Position numbers and translations under genes: made by a program. Of a stretch of 64,000 nt of DNA, positions 55,630-64,000 are shown one piece after another. The notes beneath the pieces are model-generated. The model was not told the DNA's origin and made no database searches. It was given only the letters and a program-made list of their open reading frames with translations. The DNA is from Methylobacterium sp. J-026 (GTDB lineage Bacteria; Pseudomonadota; Alphaproteobacteria; Rhizobiales; Beijerinckiaceae), in NCBI RefSeq assembly GCF_022829585.1, contig NZ_JAKSYC010000280.1, positions 1 to 64,000 on the forward strand. Reading direction: 5' to 3'. The number at the start of each line of letters is the position of its first letter. The first letter of the stretch is position 1.

Positions 55630-57357
55630 TCAGGGCGCGAGGTCGTGAACGGGCTCCGTCACCGGCGTGGCGTTGCTGTTCAGGACGGTGCCGCTGACCG
55701 GGACCGGCTTCAGCACGGAGCGGTCGATCCGGGGCGGCGTCGGAAGCTGAAGCGCGGTGCTGGTGGCGGCCCATTCCTGCGCGACGCGCTCGGGATCGTC
55801 GTTGAGCTTCGTGCCGTAGCTTGGGACGATCTCGCGGATCTTGGCCTGCCATTCCGGTGTCGCGACGTTCTTGGGGAACACCTTCTCCAGCACCTGCAGC
55901 ATGATCGGCGCCGCGGTGGACGCGCCGGGCGAAGCGCCGAGTAGCGCCGCGATGCTCCCGTCCCGCGCATTGACGATCTCCGTGCCGAGCTTCAGCACGC
56001 CGCCCTTGTCGGCGTCACGCTTGATGATCTGCACGCGCTGCCCGGCCTGCCAGAGGCGCCACTCGTCCTTCTTTGCCTTCGGGAAATATTCCCGCAGCGC
56101 GGCGATCCGGTCGTCGTCCGACAGCATCAGCTGCCCGGCGAGGTATTCCACCAGCGGGAACTCGTCGATGCCGACGCGGACCATCGGCCAGACGTTGCTG
56201 CTCGTGGTCGAGCTGAGAAGGTCGAGATACGATCCCTCCTTCAGGAACTTGGTCGAGAAGGTCGCGAACGGCCCGAACAGGATCGCCCGCTTGCCGCCGA
56301 TCACCCGCGTGTCGAGGTGCGGTACGGACATCGGCGGTGACCCCACCGATGCCTTGCCGTAGGCCTTGGCGAGGTGCAGCGTGGCGACGTCCGGGTTGTC
56401 GTTGATCAGGAACGAGCCGCCCACGGGGAAGCCGCCGTAATCGTCGCCCTCGGGGATGCCGGACTTCTGCAGCAGGTGCAGCGCGCCGCCGCCAGCCCCG
56501 ATGAAGACGAACTTGGCGTCGACGCTCTGCCGGGATCCGTCCTTGAGGTTCTTGGAGGTCACCCGCCAGGAGCCGTCCGGGTTCTTCGCGATGCCCTCGA
56601 CCTCGGTCGAGAGTCGCAGCTTGAAGTGCGGCTGCTTCTGCAGATACGCGACGTATTGCCGGGTGACCTCGCCCCATTCGCAATCGGTCCCGAGCGGCGA
56701 CCACGTGGCGGCGATCTTCTGCTTCGGATCGCGCCCGTCCATCATCAGCGGCATCCATTTGCGCAGCTATTCCGGATCCTCCGAATACTCCATGCCGGCG
56801 AAGAGGGGACTGGCCTTCAGCGCCTCCCAGCGCCGCTTCGGATAGGCGATGTTGTCGTCACCCCAGACGAAGCTCATGTGCGGCGTGTAGTTGCTGAACG
56901 TCTGCGGATCCTTCATCACGCCGGTCCTGACCTGATGGGCCAGGAACTGCCGGGTGACCTGGAACGCCTCGTTGATCTCCACCGCCTTGGCGATCTCGAC
57001 CTTGCCGTTCTTCTCCGGGGTGTAGTTCAGCTCCGCGAGGGCCGAGTGGCCCGTGCCGGCATTGTTCCAGCCGTTCGAGCTCTCCATCGCGACCTGATCC
57101 AGGCGCTCCATCATTTGGATCGACCAGTCGGGCTGGAGCGCGTCCAGCCAGACGCCCAAAGTGGCGCTCATGATGCCGCCGCCGATCAGCAGCACGTCGA
57201 CCTTGCTGTCCGCAGAATCGGCGATCGCCAGGGAGGTCGGCAGCGCAGCCGCCGCGAGACCGACCGCGGCTGTGCCGAGAATCTGCCTCCGGCTCAGCGG
57301 CAGCGCGGCCTGGGGGTGCCGGTGGTGGAAGCGCGCGGTCTCGTCGTCGGCAGGCAT
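55630..57357 (-). pseudogene. mqo: malate:quinone oxidoreductase interrupted by one in-frame TAG
   Basis: Two reading frames are one gene in the same phase. Codons 1-196 (from 57357) carry a Tat-like signal ([20 protein letters not shown]) and the FAD fold ([16 protein letters not shown]), ending [14 protein letters not shown]. Codon 197 is TAG (56769-56767). The frame then continues [14 protein letters not shown] to the normal C-terminus. A CAG to TAG change restores a 575-residue Mqo. Mqo oxidises malate to oxaloacetate and passes electrons to quinone. An ATG four codons after the stop could restart, but that piece lacks the FAD loop. Either a true nonsense mutation or a base-call error. 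Confidence 0.9.
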
Positions 57358-58005
57358 GGTCGGATCCCGTATGTGCGAAACGGACGTGCCCGGCGAGCAC
57401 CTCCGAGGTCTAGGAGACGTTTCCTCGCGGTGAGCGGGGTTACCCCCTCACCGGCTTCCAGGATCGTTTCCTCGGGACCTTCGCGGGGCGGCGGGACCGG
57501 GCCCGAATCGCACGCGAGACACACAACGTTACGCGCTCAGGCTCCCGTGCCTGCAAGAGCAGGGCAAGCATTGAACGACGGTCGGCGCATGTCGGATGGA
57601 ACAACTTTGTTATTGCCCGTCGCAGACCGAAGTACCGGCGCCGTGGAGGCTGCCGGATCCGGTCCGAACGGTCGCACCACAACTGGCGACCATTGCGAGA
57701 GTGCGGGCGCTGGCCGGAACGGCTCAGCTCCTCGACGCCGATCTCATAGAGGATGATGTGCCGCAGGACAATCGCCGGAAGCCCGGGAATTGGGCAGCCG
57801 AGGCCGGTCCTGTGCAAAGCCGCAATTGTGGCGGGCGAGGCGGCCCGCTCGGCGACCGGATGATTTGTCCGGCGCATAGGACCGGCCGACGCGTCGAAGC
57901 CGGGACGCGGGCTGGTTCCGCAATGCTTTTAAAGACAAGCGCGACGACGTCCGACCTTGCCGGCAGCGTGGCAAGCCCATCCGAACGGACGCGCGCGTCG
58001 CAGGC
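57358..58005. other. 648-base gap upstream of the broken mqo gene
   Basis: ORFs on both strands (57440-57877 minus, 57596-58135 plus) overlap each other, lack ribosome sites and show no family. A 5' leader and promoter for mqo should lie here. No RNA gene or repeat was recognised. Confidence 0.4.
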
Positions 58006-59145
58006 TCAGTTGCCAGCGCGAGCCAGACGGGTGCGGCCGCCATCCGCCATCGTCGGCAACGAGTCCTGCGTGCCGGAGACGACGACGAGGCGCTGGACCT
58101 CGCCGCGGAGGAAGGCCTGGAGGAACCGGTCGTAATCGCGGAACGACACGCAGCCGTTCGAATCGCCCCGCGGTCCCAGCATGAAGGTATGGGCCAGCAA
58201 CCCGACTCGCCCGTAGACCGCATCGCTGCCCCCGACCGGCGTGAGCCGGATCGCGCGCACGCCGTGGAACAGTTGCTCGCGCTCGGTCAGCTCGTAGGTC
58301 CCGGGCGGCGTCGGCCCCCGCATCCGCACGTTGACGAGCCGCGGGTCGTCCAGACCCTCGCCGAGGCCGGAATGCGCCTCCAGGCGCTCGCCGTTCGGCA
58401 GGGTCACGGTCCGGGTGGCGATGTTGTAGACGGCGACGCCCGTCGTCGCGCTCGGCTCGCGCGTCATCGCCAGCGGCGGCGAGATCCGCCGTTGCGGTGC
58501 GACGTCGGCAGGCTTGCTCTCCAGGGCCGCGTAGGCCAGGGCCGGCGCGCGCTCGATCCCGAAGAACTTTTCGAGGAACGACCGGTCATCCGCCGGCGGT
58601 GCCGCCGACTGGACCGGTGGGAGGTCGCGTCGCGCCACGCGTCGCTCGGCCCGGCGGGTGAGCGCGGAGGCGCCGAGGCCCCGCAATTCCGGCGGGCGGG
58701 GGATCGGCAGCGGAACCGTGACGGCTACGCGCGGCGGCTCGCCGGTTCCGACCGTGGGGGCCGTCTCCGGGTTCGGTGCGGAGTCGAGCGGCGCGATCCG
58801 GGTCCAGGCCCAGCGCGACGGCCCGCCACCGGGGATGTCGCCCCAGGATCCCCCCGGTGCGGGCTCACCCGCCAGCGCGTCGGCGGGCGCAGGCTCCGCG
58901 CCCGAGGGCTCGGCGTTCGGACCGACGGTTCGTCCCTCGATCGTCGGCGTCATCGCGGCGCTGCGCGCTGCGGAATATCCGGTCGGAGCAGATAATTGCG
59001 GATCGCGGGTCAGGACACCGCTGCCGAGGAGCGTCATGGCCGCGGCCCCGGTCAGCACCGCGAGCGGTGCCAGGCAGGAACGCCGCGCCCGCCCGATCTC
59101 GATGTGGTCCAGCGGCGTAGAATCGATCGCCATGCGGGTGCCCAT
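58006..59145 (-). CDS. DUF2778 (L,D-transpeptidase-like) membrane-anchored protein
   Basis: The 379-residue protein (ATG at 59145; 59133 is an alternative) has an N-terminal membrane helix (about 27-45) and a long Pro/Ala-rich linker (50-230). A C-terminal DUF2778 domain follows. The active-site pair is His319 and Cys332 (AHTFMLGPRGDSNGCVSFRD), the order seen in L,D-transpeptidases and Tlde1-like proteins. It probably trims or modifies peptidoglycan in the periplasm, or protects against it. A lytic transglycosylase gene lies upstream on the same strand, 316 bases away. Confidence 0.85.
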   Translation of the reverse strand: MGTRMAIDSTPLDHIEIGRARRSCLAPLAVLTGAAAMTLLGSGVLTRDPQLSAPTGYSAARSAAMTPTIEGRTVGPNAEPSGAEPAPADALAGEPAPGGSWGDIPGGGPSRWAWTRIAPLDSAPNPETAPTVGTGEPPRVAVTVPLPIPRPPELRGLGASALTRRAERRVARRDLPPVQSAAPPADDRSFLEKFFGIERAPALAYAALESKPADVAPQRRISPPLAMTREPSATTGVAVYNIATRTVTLPNGERLEAHSGLGEGLDDPRLVNVRMRGPTPPGTYELTEREQLFHGVRAIRLTPVGGSDAVYGRVGLLAHTFMLGPRGDSNGCVSFRDYDRFLQAFLRGEVQRLVVVSGTQDSLPTMADGGRTRLARAGN

Positions 59146-59461
59146 GCTCCTCGTCGCGGAACGGGCGTTCGTCCGACGTCAGCCTCCGGTGACCCGGAAA
59201 CCGCACGACGGACCGATCTGCCCCGCTCATCCTGAGACAGCGGGGCCCGGCGGGCTTTTCTGGGGCGGCTCCATGGTCAATCTTGGATCGATCGGGACCA
59301 TTTTCGGGCGCGGGGAAGCCAATTCCTCAAGTCTTCGGCATTCGTCTGTCTGTCGAAGACTGTGGATCCGGCACGCAACGCCTCCGCGCCCGCCGATGCC
59401 GGACCGATGGTGTTGCGCGTCCGCCGCCGATTCGGACGCGTCGCCCGCGGCCGGGCGCGCC
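59146..59461. other. 316-base gap between two peptidoglycan-related genes
   Basis: It separates the DUF2778 gene start from the 3' end of the lytic transglycosylase gene. Nothing beyond a likely promoter was recognised. Confidence 0.35.
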
Positions 59462-60256
59462 CTACTCGTTGTCGATCTGACGCCCGAGCTGAGCGATGGC
59501 CCGCTCGTAGACGGACGCGGCGTTCCAACCCTGGATCGCGGCGAAGTTCGGCTCGCCGGGCTGATAGCCCGCACCGGCGCGCCATCCATGCGCCTTGAGG
59601 AAGTTGGCGGTGGACGACAGGGCGGCGCCGACGTTGTTGAGATCGCCGGTGCCGTAGGTCAGCACGTTCTTCGGCAGGAACTGCGTGTGCCCGACTTCGC
59701 CATGCGCGGCGCCGCGGGTATTCGCGGTGAGCAGGCCGCGATCGACGAGGGTCAGTGCCGCGTAGAGCTGGTCCGTGAAATATTCGGACCGGCGGCAATC
59801 GTAGGCGAGCGTCGCCACCGCCGAGAGGGTGTTGACGTTGCCGCGCACGGCACCGAATCCGGTCTCCATGCCCCAGATCGCCAGGAGCGGGCCGGGCGGC
59901 ACCCCGTAGCGCTGCTCGATGGATTCGAACAGGGCGGCGTTGGTGCGCTTGAGCGCCCGTCCCCGCGAGACGATCGCCGGGCCGCCGCGCTTCGCCAGGA
60001 ACTGGTCCAGCGACAGCTTGAAGCTGTGCTGACCCCGGTCGGCCGAGATCGTGGCCGTGGAGTAGGTGGTGCCCTGCAGGGCCGCGAGGCTCGCCGCACT
60101 GGCCCGGCCGCGCGCTTCCTCGGCGAATTGGTGCTTCCACGTCTCGAAGCCGGCAGCATTGTTCCCGCATTGCGCGGCTCCGGCCTGGCCGGCGCTCAAG
60201 GCAAGCCCGGCGAGTGCCACCACCGCGAGGGTCTGGGGCCGCATCATGTCGATCAC
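59462..60256 (-). CDS. lytic murein transglycosylase (MltB-like)
   Basis: A GTG at 60256 with GGAGGAG nine bases upstream gives 264 residues. A signal peptide (MRPQTLAVVALAGLALSAGQ, cleaved near AGAA) precedes the lysozyme-like domain. Catalytic Glu131 lies in AIWGMETGFGA. Further blocks VATLAYDCRRSEYF and EVGHTQFLPKN match MltB/SLT-type enzymes. It cleaves peptidoglycan glycan strands in the periplasm with formation of 1,6-anhydro ends. It is shorter than E. coli MltB (361 residues) and has no lipobox. Confidence 0.9.
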   Translation of the reverse strand: MIDMMRPQTLAVVALAGLALSAGQAGAAQCGNNAAGFETWKHQFAEEARGRASAASLAALQGTTYSTATISADRGQHSFKLSLDQFLAKRGGPAIVSRGRALKRTNAALFESIEQRYGVPPGPLLAIWGMETGFGAVRGNVNTLSAVATLAYDCRRSEYFTDQLYAALTLVDRGLLTANTRGAAHGEVGHTQFLPKNVLTYGTGDLNNVGAALSSTANFLKAHGWRAGAGYQPGEPNFAAIQGWNAASVYERAIAQLGRQIDNE

Positions 60257-61070
60257 GCGAAACACTCCTCCGGCGCGTCCGCGCGCCTCATCCGCTTGGC
60301 GATACCCCGCCACATCTCGTCGATATCAGGGCGAGAAGATGTCGAAGAGGCGAACCCGGGTTTCGCGTCTTCACATCATCGCGCGTTCGCCGACCGGCCG
60401 CGGACCGGCCCAGGCCGGTCGCCCGCCACCGGGGCAACCGATCCCCGTCGATACCGCCGGAGCATCCGGGATCGGGGCTGGGAGAGCGGCCTGGCTTTGC
60501 ACGCCCCACTACACCCGGAGTATTTCGACGGCGGCCGGTCCCTCGCGACGGGAAGATCAATGCGACTTTGATGCGTCGGCTAATCAGTATCCCTGTGTCG
60601 AGACGGACGCGAGAGAATTGATTTGCCAACGAAATTATCGCTTCGGAACGCTTCTTCCTGCCGTCACAACGTTGTCAAATGATGGTCATAGCTTTGCCGG
60701 CGGAAAAAGATCTCCGGAGAAGCGGTGTGGGACTCATGACGTACAGGGCGGTTCGACGTCCTCCGCTGTTCCACGTCGCTTGATCACGTTTGGCGTCCCG
60801 TGATGTCGGCGATTGCATTGGCAGCCGGCCGGCCCACCTCGGCCGCTGGCGCGCGTGATGAACGGGTCTCCTTCGCCGTTCTCGCGCAGCCAATTCGGTC
60901 GAATCGCTCCGTGTCCGACGCAGACGCAGTGTCCCCGTGGCTCTCCGGCCGATGGTCCCGACACACACGCCGGTAGGTCCGAACCGGATCGAACGTCCGA
61001 CGCCGGAGTCCGCGCGGAGACGCTGTCTCTCATCAACCTTCGACCTGACACAGAGCGAGACCGAACACCC
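60257..61070. other. 814-base divergent intergenic region without a convincing gene
   Basis: This is the longest gap in the window, between the transglycosylase start (minus) and the methyltransferase start (plus). ORFs at 60288-60629 and 60734-61150 (minus) and the upstream part of the frame at 60813 (plus) have no recognisable content. Bases 60560-60720 are AT-richer. No RNA fold, repeat or tRNA was recognised by eye. Confidence 0.4.
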
Positions 61071-61757
61071 ATGGCCCTTGGAATGCACGGCACCGGCTCA
61101 TCGCGCGCAGGCGCGCTCGGCCCCGACCTCGACCGCGACGGCGTCGCCAAGGCCTACGGGCGCTGGGCGCCGGTCTACGATCTGGTGTTCGGGCCGGTCT
61201 TCGCCCAGGGACGCACCCTGGCGGCGGCGGCCGCGGAGCGGATCGGCGGCCGCATCCTCGAAGTCGGCGTCGGGACCGGCTTGTCCCTGCCGGCCTATCG
61301 CCGCGCCCGCAGCATCGTGGGCATCGATATCTCGGCGCCGATGCTGGAGAAGGCGCGTCAGCGCGTGACGCGGCTCGGCCTGCGCAACGTCGAGCGCCTC
61401 GCGGTGATGGACGCGGAACATCTCGACTTCCCGGACGCCTCCTTCGACGTGATCGTCGCGCAATACGTCGTCACCGCGGTGCCGAATCCCGAGGCGGCGC
61501 TCGACGAGTTCGCCCGGGTCCTTCGCCCCGGCGGCGAGATCGTCATCACCACGCGGGTCGGCGCCGAGGACGGCCTGCGCCGCACCGTCGAGCACGCCCT
61601 GGCGCCGATCACGAGCCGGCTGGGCTGGCGGACCGAGTTCGCCTGGAACCGCTACACCGCCTGGGCGGCCGGAGCCCCGGTGGAGATCGTCGAGCGCCGG
61701 GCGCTGCCGCCCCTCGGACATTTCTCCCTCGTCCGCCTGCGCAAGCACGACGCCTGA
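61071..61757 (+). CDS. class I SAM methyltransferase, PmtA-like
   Basis: From the ATG at 61071 (61083 is possible) the product is 228 residues. The SAM-binding motif ILEVGVGTGLSLP, acidic GIDISAPML and the post-motif VRLRPGG-type segment (RVLRPGGEIVIT) are clear. The N-terminal YGRWAPVYDLVFGP is characteristic of Rhodobacter/Sinorhizobium-type phosphatidylethanolamine N-methyltransferase (PmtA), which makes phosphatidylcholine. That substrate is inference. It precedes an Mpo1-like membrane protein gene by 49 bases. Confidence 0.82.
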   Translation: MALGMHGTGSSRAGALGPDLDRDGVAKAYGRWAPVYDLVFGPVFAQGRTLAAAAAERIGGRILEVGVGTGLSLPAYRRARSIVGIDISAPMLEKARQRVTRLGLRNVERLAVMDAEHLDFPDASFDVIVAQYVVTAVPNPEAALDEFARVLRPGGEIVITTRVGAEDGLRRTVEHALAPITSRLGWRTEFAWNRYTAWAAGAPVEIVERRALPPLGHFSLVRLRKHDA

Positions 61758-61806
61758 CCCCCCGCCCCGTCTCTCTCAAACCCGCAACTCGACGAGGAAG
61801 CACATC

Positions 61807-62418
61807 ATGGCGAGCTTTCTGGAAGCTCTGCGCGTCCAGCGCTGGGACGATCACCGGTACTACCACCACAACCGCGTCAATCAGAGCCTGCACGTCGTCA
61901 GTGCGATCAGCTTCCTGGTGGCCTACGCCCTGGCCTTCAAGGACCCGGCGACGGCGGCGCTCATCGGCTGGCTGATCGCCATGACCTCGCGGCAGGCCGG
62001 TCACCTGTTCTTCGAGCCGAAGGGCTATGACCACGTCAACGACGCCAGCCACGAGCACAAGGAAGAGATCAAGGTCGGCTACAACCTTCAGCGGAAGATC
62101 GTGCTCCTGGCGATCTGGGCCCTGTCGCCCCTGCCGCTCTACTTCGATCCGAGCCTGTTCGGGCTGATCTCACCGCACCAGACGACGGCCGACCTGATCC
62201 GCAACATCGGCTGGATCTGGCTGTGGCTGGCGGTGGCGGGCCTGCTGTTCCGCATGGTGCAGCTGTTCGTCCAGCGCGACGTCCAGACCGGCTTCGTCTG
62301 GGCCGCCAAGATCCTCACGGACCCGTTCCACGACATCAAGCTCTACCACAAGGCCCCGCTCGCCCTGCTGCACGGCGAGTTGGTCGAGGAGCATGAGCCG
62401 CACGAGCACGGCGCCTGA
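61807..62418 (+). CDS. Mpo1/DUF962-like membrane protein
   Basis: The 203-residue protein has GAGGAAG before its ATG. The N-terminal HHNRVNQSLHVVSAISFLVA resembles the His-X3-Asn-X3-His element of Mpo1/DUF962 proteins, and a further His-rich turn (GHLFFEPKGYDHVNDASHEH) could complete a metal site. Four membrane helices are predicted. Yeast Mpo1 is an Fe-dependent dioxygenase acting on 2-hydroxy fatty acids; a lipid role would suit the PmtA-like neighbour. The family match is moderate; a fatty-acid hydroxylase relative is an alternative. Confidence 0.7.
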   Translation: MASFLEALRVQRWDDHRYYHHNRVNQSLHVVSAISFLVAYALAFKDPATAALIGWLIAMTSRQAGHLFFEPKGYDHVNDASHEHKEEIKVGYNLQRKIVLLAIWALSPLPLYFDPSLFGLISPHQTTADLIRNIGWIWLWLAVAGLLFRMVQLFVQRDVQTGFVWAAKILTDPFHDIKLYHKAPLALLHGELVEEHEPHEHGA

Positions 62419-62428
62419 GATCGACGCG

Positions 62429-62456
62429 GGCGCCGGGCCGCGACGTGGCCGGCGCC
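62429..62456. terminator. bidirectional terminator hairpin
   Basis: GGCGCCGG(G)CC and GGCCGGCGCC pair with a single bulge around a 7-base loop. It lies between the convergent Mpo1-like gene (ends 62418) and the aminotransferase (ends 62467). Confidence 0.6.
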
Positions 62457-62466
62457 TGCCGCCGGA

Positions 62467-64000
62467 TCAGGCCCGGTCCGGCGCGCGCAGGCCGAGCCGG
62501 GCGCCGAAGGCGCCGAGGCGGACCGCCGCCACTTCCCGGAGGATCGCGCGGCGGATCGCCTTGTTGCTCGGCGCCGCCGCATCCCACCAGCCATCGGCCC
62601 GCATGGCCTCGGCCGCCGCGACGAACCGCGTGGCCACCGCCTCGAAGGCCACGTCGTCGTAGGCGAGGCTGAAGATCAGGCGGCCGGTCCCGACCCAGGA
62701 CAGGGCCAGCCCCTCAGCGCGCAGGTAGAATTGCAGCATCCAATTGTAGCGCGACGGCTTGGTGTACAGGACCATCCAGACGGTGGACATGTTGGCCACC
62801 CGGACAGGCAGGCCGGCCCGCTCGAGCAAGGCGTTGAGCCGCGCCGCGCGCCCGTCCCAGGTGGCGTCCAGGCTCGCGTAGAGGGCAGCGACCTCCGGCG
62901 TGTCCAGCCGGTCGAGGAACGCGCTCATGGCGCCCATCACGTAGGGATGGGCGTTGAAGGTCCCCCGGGCGAAGCAGATATCGACGGGCCGGTCGTCCCG
63001 ATAGCGTCGCATCAGGTCGGCGCGTCCGCACAGGACGCCCACCGGCAGGCCGCCGCCCAGCGTCTTGCCGTAGGTGACCATGTCGGCCCGCAAGCCAAAA
63101 TACTCTTGCGCGCCGCCGCGGGCGAGGCGGAAGCCGAGGAAGACCTCGTCGAGGATCAGCACGATGCCCCGGGCGCTGCATACCGCCCGCAGCGCGTGCA
63201 GCCATCTCGTGTAGGCCGCGCGGTCGACGGCGGCCTTGCGGCCGCTATCGACCAGGGCCGAATCGGCCGGCGCCCCGGCATTGGGGTGCATGGCCTGGAG
63301 CGGGTTGACGAGGACGCAGGCTACGTCCTTCCGCCGCGACAGGACTCGCAGCGTCCGCTCGGACATGTCGGCCAGGGTGAGCGTGTCGCGGGTCGGGACC
63401 GGGTTGCCGATGCCGGGCTGCACCTCGCCCCACCAGCCGTGATAGGCGCCGCACAGGCGCACGATCCGGCGGCGTCCGGTGTGGTAGCGGGCCAGGCGCA
63501 CCGCCTGCATCACCGCCTCGGTGCCGGACATGTGGAACGAGACCTCGTCGAGGCCGGAGAGCGCCTTCAGCCGCGCCACGTTGCCGGCGACCACCGGGTG
63601 CAGGGGGCCGAGCACCGGGCCGAGGGCGGAGACCCGCGCGCTCCCCTCCTCCAGGCAGGCCCGGTAGAAATCCACGCCGAACAGGTTCACCCCGTAGGAC
63701 CCGGCGAGATCGTAGGCGACGTTGCCGTCGAGGTCCGTGACCGTGACGCCCTCCGCGGCGGCCGCCAGGGCGCCCGTCCCGAGATGCGCGCGGACGTGCC
63801 GGGCGTACTGGAACGGCACCCGGTAGAGGCCGGTGAATTGCAGGTCCGACAGGCCGTCGCGCATCGCCTCCGTCTCGGCGCGGGTGCGCGCGTACCGGGC
63901 CTGGAACAGCGCGGAGAGCCGCGCGAAGGCCGCCTCGCGCCGCAGCGCCACCGCCTCGTCCGGATCGTCGGAGCGGAAGAAGGCGCGCTCGGAATAGGCG
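62467..64000 (-). CDS. class III PLP aminotransferase, glutamate-1-semialdehyde aminomutase-like, 5' end beyond window
   Basis: The frame is open to the right edge; the first internal GTG (63951) is not the true start because upstream codons (AYSERAFFRSDDPDEAV) read as sensible protein. The visible 510 residues include GTEAVMQAVRLAR, IVLILDEVFLGFR and the PLP-lysine motif VTYGKTLGGGLPVG. This layout resembles glutamate-1-semialdehyde aminomutase-like enzymes used in specialised metabolism and polyketide/peptide synthesis. It may be one domain of a longer protein. The N-terminal extension before the aminotransferase domain is unusual. Confidence 0.85.
   Translation of the reverse strand, partial: AYSERAFFRSDDPDEAVALRREAAFARLSALFQARYARTRAETEAMRDGLSDLQFTGLYRVPFQYARHVRAHLGTGALAAAAEGVTVTDLDGNVAYDLAGSYGVNLFGVDFYRACLEEGSARVSALGPVLGPLHPVVAGNVARLKALSGLDEVSFHMSGTEAVMQAVRLARYHTGRRRIVRLCGAYHGWWGEVQPGIGNPVPTRDTLTLADMSERTLRVLSRRKDVACVLVNPLQAMHPNAGAPADSALVDSGRKAAVDRAAYTRWLHALRAVCSARGIVLILDEVFLGFRLARGGAQEYFGLRADMVTYGKTLGGGLPVGVLCGRADLMRRYRDDRPVDICFARGTFNAHPYVMGAMSAFLDRLDTPEVAALYASLDATWDGRAARLNALLERAGLPVRVANMSTVWMVLYTKPSRYNWMLQFYLRAEGLALSWVGTGRLIFSLAYDDVAFEAVATRFVAAAEAMRADGWWDAAAPSNKAIRRAILREVAAVRLGAFGARLGLRAPDRA

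Noticed and set aside
57440..58135. Overlapping ORFs on both strands upstream of mqo
   Set aside because: They overlap one another, lack ribosome sites and have low-complexity basic composition.

Overview
The window is about 64 kb of GC-rich, gene-dense chromosome from an alphaproteobacterium, most likely a Hyphomicrobiales member close to Methylobacterium. This placement is inference. It rests on the rluD-rpoH pair, the hemB / small membrane protein / LdtR-type MarR block, a bacterial leucyltransferase (bpt), an iron-sulfur (6-4) photolyase of the PhrB type, and many short secreted proteins of kinds common in that group. No insertion sequence, prophage, CRISPR array or replication origin was seen. 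Both edges cut a gene: a CsbD-like gene on the left and a class III aminotransferase on the right.

Layout. 1-2 kb: two CsbD-like stress proteins flank a membrane protein. 2-6.5 kb: sensory genes on the minus strand, namely a multi-PAS LuxR regulator, a membrane hybrid histidine kinase of the HDLRQP type, and a LuxR-type response regulator. 7.4-14.9 kb: a tightly coupled five-gene plus-strand operon encoding a SWIM zinc-finger protein, a DUF5691-like protein, a MoxR AAA+ ATPase, a DUF5682-like protein and a VWA (MIDAS) protein. This is the most system-like block in the window and has no settled function. 15.5-29 kb: mostly housekeeping, with tRNA-Glu(CTC), rluD, rpoH, purA, a D-amino-acid transaminase, two small membrane proteins, purB, bpt, an RDD protein, hemB, ldtR and an ExoD-like protein.

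29-40 kb: a BcsS-like protein, the photolyase with a coupled SDR that lacks the catalytic Tyr, a formyltransferase, several small secreted proteins, a PilZ protein, an AlgX/AlgJ-like SGNH protein and a secreted polyhistidine protein. 40-51 kb: cytochrome b561, an OmpR/EnvZ-type two-component pair, a glycosyltransferase-like protein, katG, a cupredoxin, an amidohydrolase and a cupin. 51-64 kb: a fused CoA-transferase with an extra C-terminal domain, a lone CitG/MdcB-like prosthetic-group synthase, a DUF3750 protein, a malate:quinone oxidoreductase gene broken by one in-frame TAG, a DUF2778 (L,D-transpeptidase-like) protein, a lytic transglycosylase, a PmtA-like methyltransferase, an Mpo1-like membrane protein and the partial aminotransferase.

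Convergent gene pairs are often separated by strong, usually perfect, inverted repeats that look like bidirectional terminators (17.8, 36.9, 39.1, 47.3, 55.6 and 62.4 kb). Translational coupling through ATGA, GTGA or TGATG overlaps is common and helps fix start codons. All identifications come from reading motifs and lengths; no database search was run.
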